In this document: positions 53,099 to 62,627 of the stretch, one piece after another
Layout: every line of letters begins with the position of its first letter
Numbering within the stretch: position 1 is the stretch's first letter
NCBI RefSeq assembly: GCF_009739515.1
Contig: NZ_CP046535.1
Coordinates: forward strand, 4,468,501 to 4,532,500
DNA from: Sphingomonas profundi
GTDB lineage: Bacteria > Pseudomonadota > Alphaproteobacteria > Sphingomonadales > Sphingomonadaceae
DNA: 64,000 bases
Direction of reading: 5' to 3'
Notes under the pieces: model-generated
What the model saw: only the letters and a program-made list of their open reading frames with translations
What the model was told of the DNA's origin: nothing
The model's database searches: none
Position numbers and translations under genes: made by a program

Positions 53099-53364
53099 AG
53101 ATTGTTCATCCCGTAGGTTTGCTATTCGGACGCGCCTGGATTTGCTCTAGTCATCCCCCATGATTGCTTTTTGCAATGGCTTTCCAAGATACGAGGGCGG
53201 ACTGCAGCGCAGGGCAAGAAACCATGCTGCCGGGAACCGCGGGCCGACTCGCTGGATGTGTCCCTACGTGACGTGCGCATTGCCTCGATCGACTGACGAC
53301 TTGTCGGACGGCAAAGGGCTGTGGTGAGCTTCAGGCTGCGGGAAAGCCGTTGGAGAGACGTAGC

Positions 53365-55737
53365 ATGAAGGCGGGCGCCGCGAAGACGTCGGGGGCGCAT
53401 CGGTTCGAGCGGGTCATCGCGATCTGCCTGGTTCTGGTTGGGCTGCTTCATCTTCTACCAGGCCTCTATTTGGCCGTGCTGGGCGGTTCACTTTATTATG
53501 CCCTTGCGGGTGTTGCCCTGACCGCGGCCGGGGCCTTGCTGTGGCGTGGCCATCGCGCCGCCTATTTCCTATACCTGGTCGTGCTGCTGGCGACGCTGGG
53601 TTGGGCCGTGTTCGAAGCCGGCCTGGATGGCTGGGCGCTGCTGCCACGGCTTAATCTGCTGGTCGGCGGCGGGCTCGTCATGCTGCTGTGCTGGCTTCTC
53701 CGCCGGCCACGCCCCGCCGGCGCTCATATCCTCGTCGCGTGCGTGGGCCTGCTGGCGATCCTCGGCGTGGGCGCGGGCCTGTGGAGCCTGCGCGATCGCA
53801 CCGCCGCGATCGCGGCGGCCCCGGACATGACTGGTGTGGCGCCGGGCGCCGACGAGTGGCCGTCGATCGGCAACACCAACGCGGCCCAGCGCTTCTCCCC
53901 GCTCGATCAGATCAACGCCGGCAATGTCGGTCGTCTGGCGGTCGCGTGGAAGGTTCGGCTCGGCATGCCGCCCAAGGGCATGGTCGGCGCGCTGCAGGCA
54001 ACCCCGCTGAAGATCGGCGATAGTCTGTACACCTGCGGCATGGCCAACGACGTGTTCGCGCTGGATGCCGAAACCGGCGCGATCCGCTGGCGCTACGATC
54101 CGCATATCGACAGACAGGGCATCGCCGCCGCGATGTGCCGGGGCGTGACCTACGTTCCCGCGCCGTCGGCTGCGGGTAGTGCGGCCGACGCGTGCGGCGC
54201 GCGGATCGTCATCCTCACGCACGACGCCCGCATGATCGCGGTGCGCGCTGCCGATGGCCGCCCTTGCGAAACCTTCGGTTCTGGCGGGCAGGTCGATCTC
54301 ACGACCGGCATGGGGCCGATCCCTCGCGCGTATCTCTATTATACCTCGCCGGCGATCCTCGTGCGCGGCAAGCTGATCCTCGGCAGCTCGGTACTGGACG
54401 GCCAGAAGACCCGGGAGCCTTCGGGCGTCATCCGGGCTTTTGATGCGGCTACCGGCAGGTTCGCCTGGGCGTGGGATCTCGGCCGACCGGGGCAGGCCGG
54501 CGAGCCTGGGCAAGGCGAACGATACACGCCCGGCACGCCGAACGCCTGGCCGCCTTTGACGGCGGACGACTCGCTCGGCTCGGTCTTCGTGCCCCTCGGC
54601 AACGCCACGCCCGATTACGTCGCCGCCCACCGCTCCCCGCTTATGAACAGGTTCGGCAGTTCCGTAGTCTCGCTGGATGCGGAGAGCGGTGCGCTTCGCT
54701 GGGTGTTCCAGACGACCCATCGCGACGTCTGGGATTATGACAATCCGTCGCCTCCGACGCTCACCGACTTTCCCATCGGTGGCGGTACGCGCCCTGCGGT
54801 GATCGTGCCGACCAAGCGCGGTGTGTTCTTCGTGCTGGACCGGCGCACCGGGCGGCCGTTGGTACGGACGGTGGAGCGTCCGGTGCCGCAGCAGCCGGTG
54901 CCGGGAGAGATACTCTCGCCCACGCAGCCCTATCCGGACGGCATGCCGTCCTTTAGCGGCGATCGGCTGACGGAAGCGAAGATGTGGGGCATCCTGCCGT
55001 TCGACCAGCTGTGGTGCCGGATAAAATTCCGCGAATCCCGCTACGATGGCGATTTCACGCCGATCGGCCTGAAACCGACGATCGTCTACCCCGGCTATTA
55101 TGGCGGATCGGAATGGGGTGGCGTCTCGGTGGATCCGGTGCGGCGGATCATGGTGCTGAACGTGATGCACTTTCCGCTTCGCAACCGGCTGGTACCGCGC
55201 GCCGATGCCGATGCGGCCACCTACCAGCCGTTCGATGCCGCCGGGAGGCCGCTCGACATCAAGCACTGGGCGCAGGGCGGCACGCGCTACTCGGCACAGA
55301 CCGGCCCGTTCATCTCGCCGATCGGGGTGCCCTGCACCCAGCCGCCCTTCTCCGAGGTTGCGGCGGTGGATCTGGCCACGCGCAAGACGTTGTGGCGCAA
55401 GCCGCTGGGCAGCGCGGCTGAGAGCGGCCCGTTCGGCATCAGATCGATGCTGCCGATCCCGATGGGCGTGCCGGCGGTCGGCGGGTCGATGGTCACGGCG
55501 AGCGGGCTGATGTTCATCGCGGCGAGCCAGGACCGCACCTTCCGCGCGTTCGATACGCGGACGGGCCGCATCTTGTGGCAGCAGGCGCTGCCGGCCGCCG
55601 GCCACGCCAATCCGATGAGCTACTACTCGGCGAAGAGCGGCCGGCAGTTCATTGTCATCCCCGCGAGCGGTCATCCCCAATTGCAGGACGGGGCGGGCGA
55701 TTATCTGATCGCTTTCGCATTGTCCAAAAAGGGCTGA
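53365..55737 (+). CDS. Membrane-bound PQQ-dependent dehydrogenase (glucose dehydrogenase family)
   Basis: 790 residues from ATG 53365 (GGAGAG upstream). Five hydrophobic segments in the first 145 residues (for example ICLVLVGLLHLLPGLYLAVL) anchor it in the inner membrane, as in mGDH. A periplasmic propeller of about 620 residues follows, with PSIGNTNAAQRFSPLDQIN, TTHRDVWDYDNPSPPTL and GTPNAWPPL-type blocks. Electrons would go to ubiquinone. Length is that of mGDH (about 800), but relatives oxidise other cyclic alcohols. It is followed by a TonB receptor on the same strand. Confidence 0.9.
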   Translation: MKAGAAKTSGAHRFERVIAICLVLVGLLHLLPGLYLAVLGGSLYYALAGVALTAAGALLWRGHRAAYFLYLVVLLATLGWAVFEAGLDGWALLPRLNLLVGGGLVMLLCWLLRRPRPAGAHILVACVGLLAILGVGAGLWSLRDRTAAIAAAPDMTGVAPGADEWPSIGNTNAAQRFSPLDQINAGNVGRLAVAWKVRLGMPPKGMVGALQATPLKIGDSLYTCGMANDVFALDAETGAIRWRYDPHIDRQGIAAAMCRGVTYVPAPSAAGSAADACGARIVILTHDARMIAVRAADGRPCETFGSGGQVDLTTGMGPIPRAYLYYTSPAILVRGKLILGSSVLDGQKTREPSGVIRAFDAATGRFAWAWDLGRPGQAGEPGQGERYTPGTPNAWPPLTADDSLGSVFVPLGNATPDYVAAHRSPLMNRFGSSVVSLDAESGALRWVFQTTHRDVWDYDNPSPPTLTDFPIGGGTRPAVIVPTKRGVFFVLDRRTGRPLVRTVERPVPQQPVPGEILSPTQPYPDGMPSFSGDRLTEAKMWGILPFDQLWCRIKFRESRYDGDFTPIGLKPTIVYPGYYGGSEWGGVSVDPVRRIMVLNVMHFPLRNRLVPRADADAATYQPFDAAGRPLDIKHWAQGGTRYSAQTGPFISPIGVPCTQPPFSEVAAVDLATRKTLWRKPLGSAAESGPFGIRSMLPIPMGVPAVGGSMVTASGLMFIAASQDRTFRAFDTRTGRILWQQALPAAGHANPMSYYSAKSGRQFIVIPASGHPQLQDGAGDYLIAFALSKKG

Positions 55738-55927
55738 GCGGGTCGGCAGTTTCTGCGGCTTTCCGGCGCCAGCACTGGCCGTGTCTCCTGCCGTTTGCGT
55801 ATCGACCTTGCAGACAATTCTCACATCTATTCCAGTCAAGCCGATGTTGGCGACTGTGCTTGAACGTTGTCCGGTGGAGGTTCACCCTTGTTTGCACGAT
55901 AAGATAACATAGAACGGGAAAACAACG

Positions 55928-58276
55928 ATGAAAAGCAGAGGGGCCCTGTGCGCGTCGACAGCGCTGCTGATCGGCTGTGTCTCGACAACGCCGGCGATGG
56001 CGCAAGCCGATCCGTCAGCACCGGCAGCCGGCACGACCAGCGACGCTACGGCCGTCGACGGTACGGGCGGCCTGGACGAGATCGTGGTGACGGCCCAGCG
56101 CCGGTCCGAAAATCTGCAGAAGGTGCCGCTCTCGGTCACGGCCGTGCCGCCGGCCCGGCTGGAGCAGTTGAACATCAGAAGCGTGGACCAGCTTCAGACC
56201 GTCACGCCGGGTTTCGTGTTCAATACCGGCTACACCTATTCGATGATCTTCATCCGCGGTGTCGGCGCTAACTTCCCTAACGCCGGCCTCGAACCTGCCG
56301 TCGCCACCTATATCGATGGCGCTTACGCCCAGCGCGGCTTCGGCGCGCTCTACGATCTGCTGGATGTCGATACCGTCCAGATCCTGAAGGGGCCACAGGG
56401 CACGCTCTACGGACGCAACGCCAGCGGCGGTGCGGTGCTGATCAACAGCTCTGCTCCGACAGACACGCTGGAGGCGCACGCGACTGCCGAGATCGGCAAC
56501 CTCGATCATCGTCTGCTGGAAGGCGTGGTCAACATCCCGCTGTCGGAAACGCTCTCGTCGCGCTTCGCCGCGCGTTACCGCGACGATGGCGGCTATGTAC
56601 ACAATCTGGCGACCGGACATGATCTCGGCGGCCGCAAGAGCGTGACGGCGCGCGGACGGCTGGCATGGGAGCCGAGCCCGGACTTCAAGGCCATCCTCAC
56701 GTTCCAGTACGACTGGAACAAGGGCAGCATGGCGCCGGCGGCCGAGCGCCTCGGTACGACAACGACCGTGAACGATCTCACCGGCCCTTTCGCCGGCTAT
56801 AATGGCCGCCCGATCTTCACCTGTACCGGCTGCGACGTGTCCAGCTTTCCCGACACGCAGTCGCCGGTGCGACGCTTCTACGACACCGACCAGAGCGAGA
56901 GTGCCATTCGTGGCCGCATCGGCACGGGCGGGCGAAGCTATTTCTACAATTTGCAGCTCGAAGGCGATCTCGGCGGCGTTCACCTGCGGAGCGTGACCGC
57001 GTTCCGCAACCAACGCGATTATGGCGTGAGCGATCTCGATTTCACGCGCGCGCTGCTGTTCCACTACGGGCAGTTCTCGGGCAGCGAGGCGTTTACCCAG
57101 GACGTGACGGCCACCACCGACATCACCGATCGGCTGCACGCCGTCGCAGGCGCCTCCTACGTGCACGACAAGGGCTATTTCGATCTTACCTTCGACGGCA
57201 TCGGCTTCCGCCAGGCGGCGGCGGCCAGCCCGAGCGGGATTTTGCCCTCCGGCGGCAACGTCGTCATCACCAATTCCTATTCGGCCTTCGGCGAGATCAC
57301 GTTTGAGCCGATTGCCCGGCTGAAGCTGACCGCCGGCGGCCGCTACACGAAAGACAAGCGCGACATTACCGGCGCCTTCAACGACACGATCGTCTCGGCC
57401 TTCGGGCTGCCGGCCGCGCGCTTCGACGGTCCGGCGATCTCGTTCAACAGCTTCACGCCGCGCTTCGTGGTCGCCTATGATGCCGGCGCGGTGAACCTTT
57501 ATGCGAGCTACAACAAGGGCTTCAAGGCCGGCGGCTACAGCACGCCCGCTTTGGCGCAGCCCTTCTCCGCCATCATCGTCCGGCCGGAGAAGATCGAGAG
57601 CTATGAGATCGGCGCGAAGTTCGCCTCGGCCGATCGCAAGCTGCGCGCCAACATCGCCGCCTTCCTCTACCATTATCGCGACGTGCAGGTGCAGGTGGTG
57701 CGGCTCGATCTGGGCGGCTCGATCGTCCTTAATGGCGCCAGCGCGCGGGGCAAGGGCGTGGAGGCCGATTTCCAGTATCAGCCGGTGCCATGGCTCACCT
57801 TCTTTGGTGCCGCCTCCTATCTGCATGCCCGTTTCCGGGACTTTCCGAACGGAGCGGGCGCGGGGCCGACCGGGTCGGTTGCGGCCCCCGTCTTCGCCAA
57901 CGTCTCCGAGGATCTGAGCGGTTTTCCGCTCGGCCGCTCGCCCGATTTCACCGGCAATATCGGCGCCACGCTCAGCGGCACGGTCGCCACGGGCTGGAAG
58001 GCCGATCTCACCGGCAACGTCCGCTATTCCGACCGTTATGATTTCAGCCCCGGCGCAGGCGGACCGCTGCGGACCGACTTCCAGCGTTCGTTCACGGTGG
58101 CCGATATCAGCGGCAATGTCGGCCCGGACAACGGCGCCTATTCGATAGGCTTCTTCATCAACAACCTAACCGGCGAGAAATATCAGAGCTTCCGCCAGAG
58201 CGCCGCAGGGTTCGGCGCGTTCGACTATGTCGCCAAGCCCCGCACATACGGCCTGCGCGTGCGGGCGAGCTACTGA
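55928..58276 (+). CDS. TonB-dependent outer-membrane receptor
   Basis: 782 residues. Signal peptide (LCASTALLIGCVSTTPAMAQ), plug with LDEIVVTAQRRSENLQKVPL, FIRGVGANFPNAGLEPAVATYIDGAY and VQILKGPQGTLYGRNASGGAVL, then a C-terminal barrel ending LRVRASY (aromatic C-terminus). Typical sphingomonad catabolic receptor, likely taking up the pathway substrate. It follows the membrane quinoprotein gene after 190 bases, so it may have its own promoter; no clear -35/-10 pair is seen. Confidence 0.92.
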   Translation: MKSRGALCASTALLIGCVSTTPAMAQADPSAPAAGTTSDATAVDGTGGLDEIVVTAQRRSENLQKVPLSVTAVPPARLEQLNIRSVDQLQTVTPGFVFNTGYTYSMIFIRGVGANFPNAGLEPAVATYIDGAYAQRGFGALYDLLDVDTVQILKGPQGTLYGRNASGGAVLINSSAPTDTLEAHATAEIGNLDHRLLEGVVNIPLSETLSSRFAARYRDDGGYVHNLATGHDLGGRKSVTARGRLAWEPSPDFKAILTFQYDWNKGSMAPAAERLGTTTTVNDLTGPFAGYNGRPIFTCTGCDVSSFPDTQSPVRRFYDTDQSESAIRGRIGTGGRSYFYNLQLEGDLGGVHLRSVTAFRNQRDYGVSDLDFTRALLFHYGQFSGSEAFTQDVTATTDITDRLHAVAGASYVHDKGYFDLTFDGIGFRQAAAASPSGILPSGGNVVITNSYSAFGEITFEPIARLKLTAGGRYTKDKRDITGAFNDTIVSAFGLPAARFDGPAISFNSFTPRFVVAYDAGAVNLYASYNKGFKAGGYSTPALAQPFSAIIVRPEKIESYEIGAKFASADRKLRANIAAFLYHYRDVQVQVVRLDLGGSIVLNGASARGKGVEADFQYQPVPWLTFFGAASYLHARFRDFPNGAGAGPTGSVAAPVFANVSEDLSGFPLGRSPDFTGNIGATLSGTVATGWKADLTGNVRYSDRYDFSPGAGGPLRTDFQRSFTVADISGNVGPDNGAYSIGFFINNLTGEKYQSFRQSAAGFGAFDYVAKPRTYGLRVRASY

Positions 58277-58353
58277 CGGAAGACGCGGCTTGCGACGCCC
58301 CTTTTCTCGGCGCGTGCATCGGATCGGCTCTGGCGGGCATCGGGAGACATGGA

Positions 58354-59367
58354 ATGACGGACAAGCTGCACGACGAGATCGCATGGGTTTCCGACGCCAC
58401 CGGCTTCGGTAGCGCGAAGCGCAGCGACGACCATTACCATGGCAAGATGGGCGTGGCGGGTTCCACCCTGACCGAGACGTGGTGCTGGGGCTTCCAGCAT
58501 CCGCCGACCAATACCCATTGCTTCATTTACATATACATGCATCCGAATGTCGGCTCGGTAACGGGTGGACTTTGGGTTCACCGCGGCAACAAACCGCATG
58601 CGATGTTCTGTGAGTTTCACGACATGCACAGCAACATGTCGGACGACATCTTCGATGCGGACAAGAACATCACCCTCGCCAACGGAATGCACGTCGAGTT
58701 TAGCGAGCCGATGAAGCAACAGCGCATCACCTATGCCCATGAGGGCCGCGGTTTCAGTATCGACCTGACGTTCACTGCGTTCATGGATGCGGCCATGCGC
58801 TCGAACAACAAGCATTTCGAGCAGGGCAGCCACGTCACCGGAACCTGCATGCTGAACGGCGAGACGATGGAGATCGACTGCCTCTACAATCGCGACCGGA
58901 GCTGGGGCGAGCTGCGACCCGAAATGACGCTGTCGGTGCCGCCCTATACGTGGATGAACGGGCTGTTCTCAAAGGACTTCGTGTTCAATATCGGTTGCCA
59001 CGACGATCCGGCGCTCGATCCGGAATGGAGAGACCATTTCCACGTCCCGCCCGAGAAGATCGTCAAGGACGCCTGGATCCGGCGCGACGGCCGGATGCTC
59101 AAGGTGCCCCGGGTATCCAAGATCACCACCCGCGACGAAGCCCTTACCCCGCTGCGCACTGTGATCCACTGCACCGACGAGGAAGGCCGCGACTACGAGT
59201 TCGTCGGCGAAATCACGGCGGGCGTACCGTGGAACCCATGGCACAACTGCCATTGCCACATCGCGCTCGCGCGCTGGACCTCGCCGCAGTTCGACGGCGA
59301 AGGCTGGGGCGAGCATCAGGAGGTCCAGTGGAACGACTATCTCAGGCTATGCTACAACCCGGCCTGA
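58354..59367 (+). CDS. Uncharacterised protein, possibly AttH/CrtC-like lipocalin fold
   Basis: 337 residues. No motif I can name with certainty. The protein is rich in Trp, His and Met and predicted beta strands (WCWGFQHPPTNTHCFIYIYMHP, HVEFSEPMKQQRITYAHEGRGFSIDL, VTGTCMLNGETMEIDCLYNRDRSWGELRP). This recalls two-domain lipocalin-like hydratases of the CrtC/AttH group, often of unknown use in sphingomonad catabolic islands. It follows the TonB receptor by 77 bases and is the last intact gene before the insertion-sequence region. Confidence 0.6.
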   Translation: MTDKLHDEIAWVSDATGFGSAKRSDDHYHGKMGVAGSTLTETWCWGFQHPPTNTHCFIYIYMHPNVGSVTGGLWVHRGNKPHAMFCEFHDMHSNMSDDIFDADKNITLANGMHVEFSEPMKQQRITYAHEGRGFSIDLTFTAFMDAAMRSNNKHFEQGSHVTGTCMLNGETMEIDCLYNRDRSWGELRPEMTLSVPPYTWMNGLFSKDFVFNIGCHDDPALDPEWRDHFHVPPEKIVKDAWIRRDGRMLKVPRVSKITTRDEALTPLRTVIHCTDEEGRDYEFVGEITAGVPWNPWHNCHCHIALARWTSPQFDGEGWGEHQEVQWNDYLRLCYNPA

Positions 59368-59653
59368 CATTGCCGGTGGGCAACTCCCGTGGCGTCTCTC
59401 TGCGGCAACGGGATAGACGCTTCGGTCGCCGATCCCATTGTTGAAGATTACGGTAGGCGTCGAATTGGCGACGGCCATATGAGACATGGTCGTTACAACC
59501 GGCACGCCTAGTGGCGTAGTTTGATGGACGTCATTCTCTAAGGCCGGTCAAAGAGCTTGTTCCAGGCACGGCAACCGCGATGAAAATGACGTCATAGTGT
59601 AAATCTCGTCCGAGAGTCGATTGTCGCACAGAAACTGCTGTATGCTCTGCAAC
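59368..59653. other. Intergenic segment at the edge of IS region
   Basis: About 285 bases without a recognisable gene; lower GC than the flanks by eye. It holds the inverted repeat GACGTCATT (59527-59535) and AATGACGTC (59585-59593). Could be a remnant of an older mobile element. Confidence 0.4.
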
Positions 59654-61046
59654 GGGTGTGTCAGGCCTGTGCGACGGCCCCATGATGGCGACGTTTGTGA
59701 GCACGTTGAGCTTACCGGCGGTATGCCCCCGCCCGGTCAGATTAGTAAGCAACACGCCGTGGACGCCGGCTGAGACCGTCACCCCATGTTTGAGCCGGCT
59801 GCCGAGCGGTGCGCCTTCACGTGCATGCTGAACCATCTGCTGGCAGAGCGGGATCCACAGGATCTGTTTGCAAAAGACGGTCTGCTCGACGAGCTGTAAA
59901 AGGCGATCTCGGAGCGAACGCTGGCGGCCGAACTCGACGATCATTTGGAGAAGAAAGGCGTTGAAGGCGCAATCAATCGGCGCAACGGTCGTTGCGAAAG
60001 ACGGTGCTGACGGGCGCCTCAAAGGTGATGTTGGATATTCCGCGTGACCGCGCGGGCACGTTTGATCCAAAGCTCATTGCCAGATACCAGCGTCGCTTCC
60101 CCAACTTCGACGATGAGATCATCTCGATGTACGCCCGTGGCATGAAGGTGCGCGAGATCCGCGGGAACCTCGAGTAGCTTTACGGCATCGAGGTGTCGCC
60201 CGACCTGATCTCGACGGTCACCGATGCCGTGCTGGAGGCGGTCGCCGAATGGCAGGGCCGCCCCTCGATACCTGCTATCCGCTCGTCTTCCCCGACGCGA
60301 TCCGGGTCAAGATGCGTGACGAAGGCTTTGTCCGCAATAAGGCGGTGTACATCGCGCTGGGCATTCAGCCTGACGGCACGAAGAAGGTTCCCGATATCTG
60401 GATCGAGCAGACCGAGGGCGCCAAATTCTGGCTCAGGGTTATGAACGAACTCAAGAACCGCGGTATCGCCGACATCCTGATCGCGGTCGTCGATGGCCTG
60501 AAAGGCTTCTCCGACGCGATCAACGCCGTCTTTGCCGAAACCATCGTTCAAACCTGCATCGTGCACCTGATCCGGAACGGAATGAGCTTCGCATCCTGAA
60601 AGGACCGCAAGCTGATCGCGCAGTGGCTTCGCAGCGTTTATCGCGCCAAGACGCCGGAGGCCGGTCTAGCGGCTCTGGAGGCGTTCGAGGAAGGCTATTG
60701 AGGAAAGAAGCACCCGGCCATCGCCCAGAATTGGCGGCGGCACTGGGATCAGGTCATGCCGTTCTTCGCTTCTCCTGAGGGCGTCCGCCGGATCATCTAC
60801 ACCATAAACGCTATCGAGGCTTTGAATTCGAAGATCCGCCGCGCCGTCCGCACCCGCGGCCACTTTCCCGGTGACGATGTCGCAACGAAGCTGCTATATT
60901 TCGTCCTCAACCGCGCGGCGGACGAATGGAAACGGCCGCTGCGGGAGTGGGGCGAGGCGAATAGCCAATTCGCCGTGATCTTCAACGATAGATTCTTCAT
61001 CTGACGACAAAAACCGGCCTCCCGCATCAAAGTATCGGACACTCCC
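59654..61046. mobile_element. Decayed IS256-family insertion sequence
   Basis: Left end GGGTGTGTCAGG at 59654 resembles the inverse of the right end ATCGGACACTCCC ending at 61046 (9 of 12 bases), which gives 1393 bases, normal for IS256. The nine-base flanks (CTCTGCAAC and CTCACACCT) are not the same, so no target duplication is left or the ends are imprecise. The transposase inside is broken at several places. Confidence 0.6.
59825..61004 (+). pseudogene. IS256-family transposase pseudogene
   Basis: The frame pieces match an IS256 transposase in order: ERDPQDLFAKDGLLDEL, NRRNGR, KVMLDIPRDRAGTFDPKLIARYQRRFPNFDDEII, SPDLISTVTDAVLEAV, IQTEGAKFWLRV and RRIIYTINAIEALNSKIRR. Disruptions: TAA at 59896, a frame change near 59995, TAG at 60175, a further frame change near 60264, TGA at 60597 and TGA at 60699. 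Both TGA stops stand where the family has Trp, so single G-to-A changes explain them. The catalytic DDE region is therefore not translated as one protein. Confidence 0.88.
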
Positions 61047-61412
61047 CTCACACCTGGCAACGTCGCCGACATCAGCATGGCTGTGCCGCTGTTGATCGCC
61101 GCCGCACCAGCCTGCCGCTTGATCACCGACAAGGCCTATGACGCCGACAGCTTACGCCGCTGGTTCGCTGAGCGACGCATCAAAGCCGTGATCCCGTCCA
61201 CCGCTTCACGACGCACGCTCTATTTGCTCGACACACGCATCTACCGCCGCAGAATCGTCATCGAACGGCTCTTCTGCCGGCTCAAGAACTGGCGCCGCAT
61301 CGCTATCCGATACGGTCGACATGCCACCAAGCACATAGCAGCTAGATCTCAATCGCCAGCGAGTGTCGTTCTCGGCTTATGCGGGTCCCCGCAACCACCG
61401 AAAACATCATAA
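61047..61412 (+). pseudogene. IS5-family transposase, C-terminal fragment
   Basis: Only the C-terminal part of a DDE transposase is left: LTPGNVADISMAVPLL, LITDKAYDADSLRRWFAERRIKAVIP, and YRRRIVIERLFCRLKNWRRIAIRYGR with the catalytic Glu in IERLF. It starts exactly where the IS256 right end stops; the N-terminal part is not found upstream of 59654. The last residues after HIAAR look like read-through into unrelated DNA. It is non-functional. Confidence 0.85.
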
Positions 61413-61508
61413 CTTCGCCCGTGAATGAAGCCGGGCGTCCAACCTTCTGGAAAAGCGGCAATCTGAAGATATTGAACACTCGGCCGCGCGTGTGGCTAGC
61501 GTTGAGTG

Positions 61509-62627
61509 TCAGCGCATCAGTCGAAAAGCTCTCCGAATTTCATCCACAAATGCTTGGGGTTGCTCCCAAGCCGCGAAATGGCCGCCCTTGGGCTGTTCGG
61601 CCCACGATACAAGATTCGAGTAGGTTCGCTCACCCCAGATGCGTGGCGGCTTGAAGAAATCGCCATGGAATATGCTAACCGCCGTCTGGAGCTCGACGGG
61701 CATCCAATGGAAATCCTTGCGGAAGCTCTCCCAGTAGAGTCTTGATGCCGATGTTGCGGTCCCTGTCAGCCAATAGAGCATGACGTTGTCGATCATCTCG
61801 TCAAGCGGGAACGGGACGCCATCGCTCCATTCGATCAGCTTCTCGTAGATCCAGGCTGCTTGGCCGACCGGTGAGTCCGAAAGCGAATAGCCAAGCGTCT
61901 GGGGGCGCGTACTCTGTTGAAGCGAATAGCCCGACAGCTCCTTTTGATAGTGTATCAGGTCGCTGATCGCGCTCAGTTCCGCTTCCTCGGGCTCACCATC
62001 TCCAATCGGAGGCGGAAAGAGAATAGGCAGGTTCAAGTGGATCCCCGCCAGCCCCTTCACGCCCTGGACGGCCATATGCGTGGCAACTCCCGCGCCCAGA
62101 TCACCGCCTTGCGCGAACCAGCGATCATAGCCGAGCCCCTGCATGAGATCGGCCCAGATTCGCGCGATCTCCGGCAGGTCGCAGCCTGCGGCAGACGGGC
62201 GCTCGGAGTAGCCGAAGCCGGGCAGGGAAGGGATGACAAGGTGGAAGGCATCTTCAGCCTTGCCGCCGAAGGCTTCCGGATCGCTGAGCGGCCCGACGAC
62301 GTGACGAAACTCCAGGATTGAACCCGGCCAGCCATGCGTGAGCAGCAGCGGTGTTGCGCCCGCGACAGGCGAGCGCACATGGAGGAACTGGATCTCGAGC
62401 CCGTGGATGGTGGCTTTGCTGTTGCCGTTGGCATTGAGCCAGGCTTCGCAAGCGCGCCAATCATAGCCGCCGGCCCAGCGATCGATCAGGCTTTGCATGG
62501 CCGCCAGCCGGACGCCCTGGCTCTCGTCTCCAACTGTCTCCCTGTCTGGCCAGCGCGTGGATCTCAACCGCGTCCTCAGGTCGTCCAGGTCGGCCTGCGG
62601 CACCGCGATCTTGAATGGCGTGATCAT
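61509..62627 (-). CDS. Epoxide hydrolase (EHN-type alpha/beta hydrolase)
   Basis: 372 residues. EHN domain with RWPDRETV near residue 25, HGWPGS oxyanion motif, nucleophile Asp in GGDLGA, and C-terminal GGHFAAWEQP. It is a paralogue of the enzyme at 39576, with the same order of blocks but different detail. Its start overlaps the stop of the kinase upstream on the minus strand (ATGA), so kinase and hydrolase form one unit. It lies between insertion-sequence remains, which suggests it moved here with its own fragment. Confidence 0.92.
   Translation of the reverse strand: MITPFKIAVPQADLDDLRTRLRSTRWPDRETVGDESQGVRLAAMQSLIDRWAGGYDWRACEAWLNANGNSKATIHGLEIQFLHVRSPVAGATPLLLTHGWPGSILEFRHVVGPLSDPEAFGGKAEDAFHLVIPSLPGFGYSERPSAAGCDLPEIARIWADLMQGLGYDRWFAQGGDLGAGVATHMAVQGVKGLAGIHLNLPILFPPPIGDGEPEEAELSAISDLIHYQKELSGYSLQQSTRPQTLGYSLSDSPVGQAAWIYEKLIEWSDGVPFPLDEMIDNVMLYWLTGTATSASRLYWESFRKDFHWMPVELQTAVSIFHGDFFKPPRIWGERTYSNLVSWAEQPKGGHFAAWEQPQAFVDEIRRAFRLMR

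Noticed and set aside
53569-55839. 756-residue minus-strand frame
   Set aside because: Antisense to the membrane quinoprotein dehydrogenase.
59531-60070. 179-residue minus-strand frame in the IS region
   Set aside because: Crosses the IS256 left end and is antisense to the transposase; not a gene.
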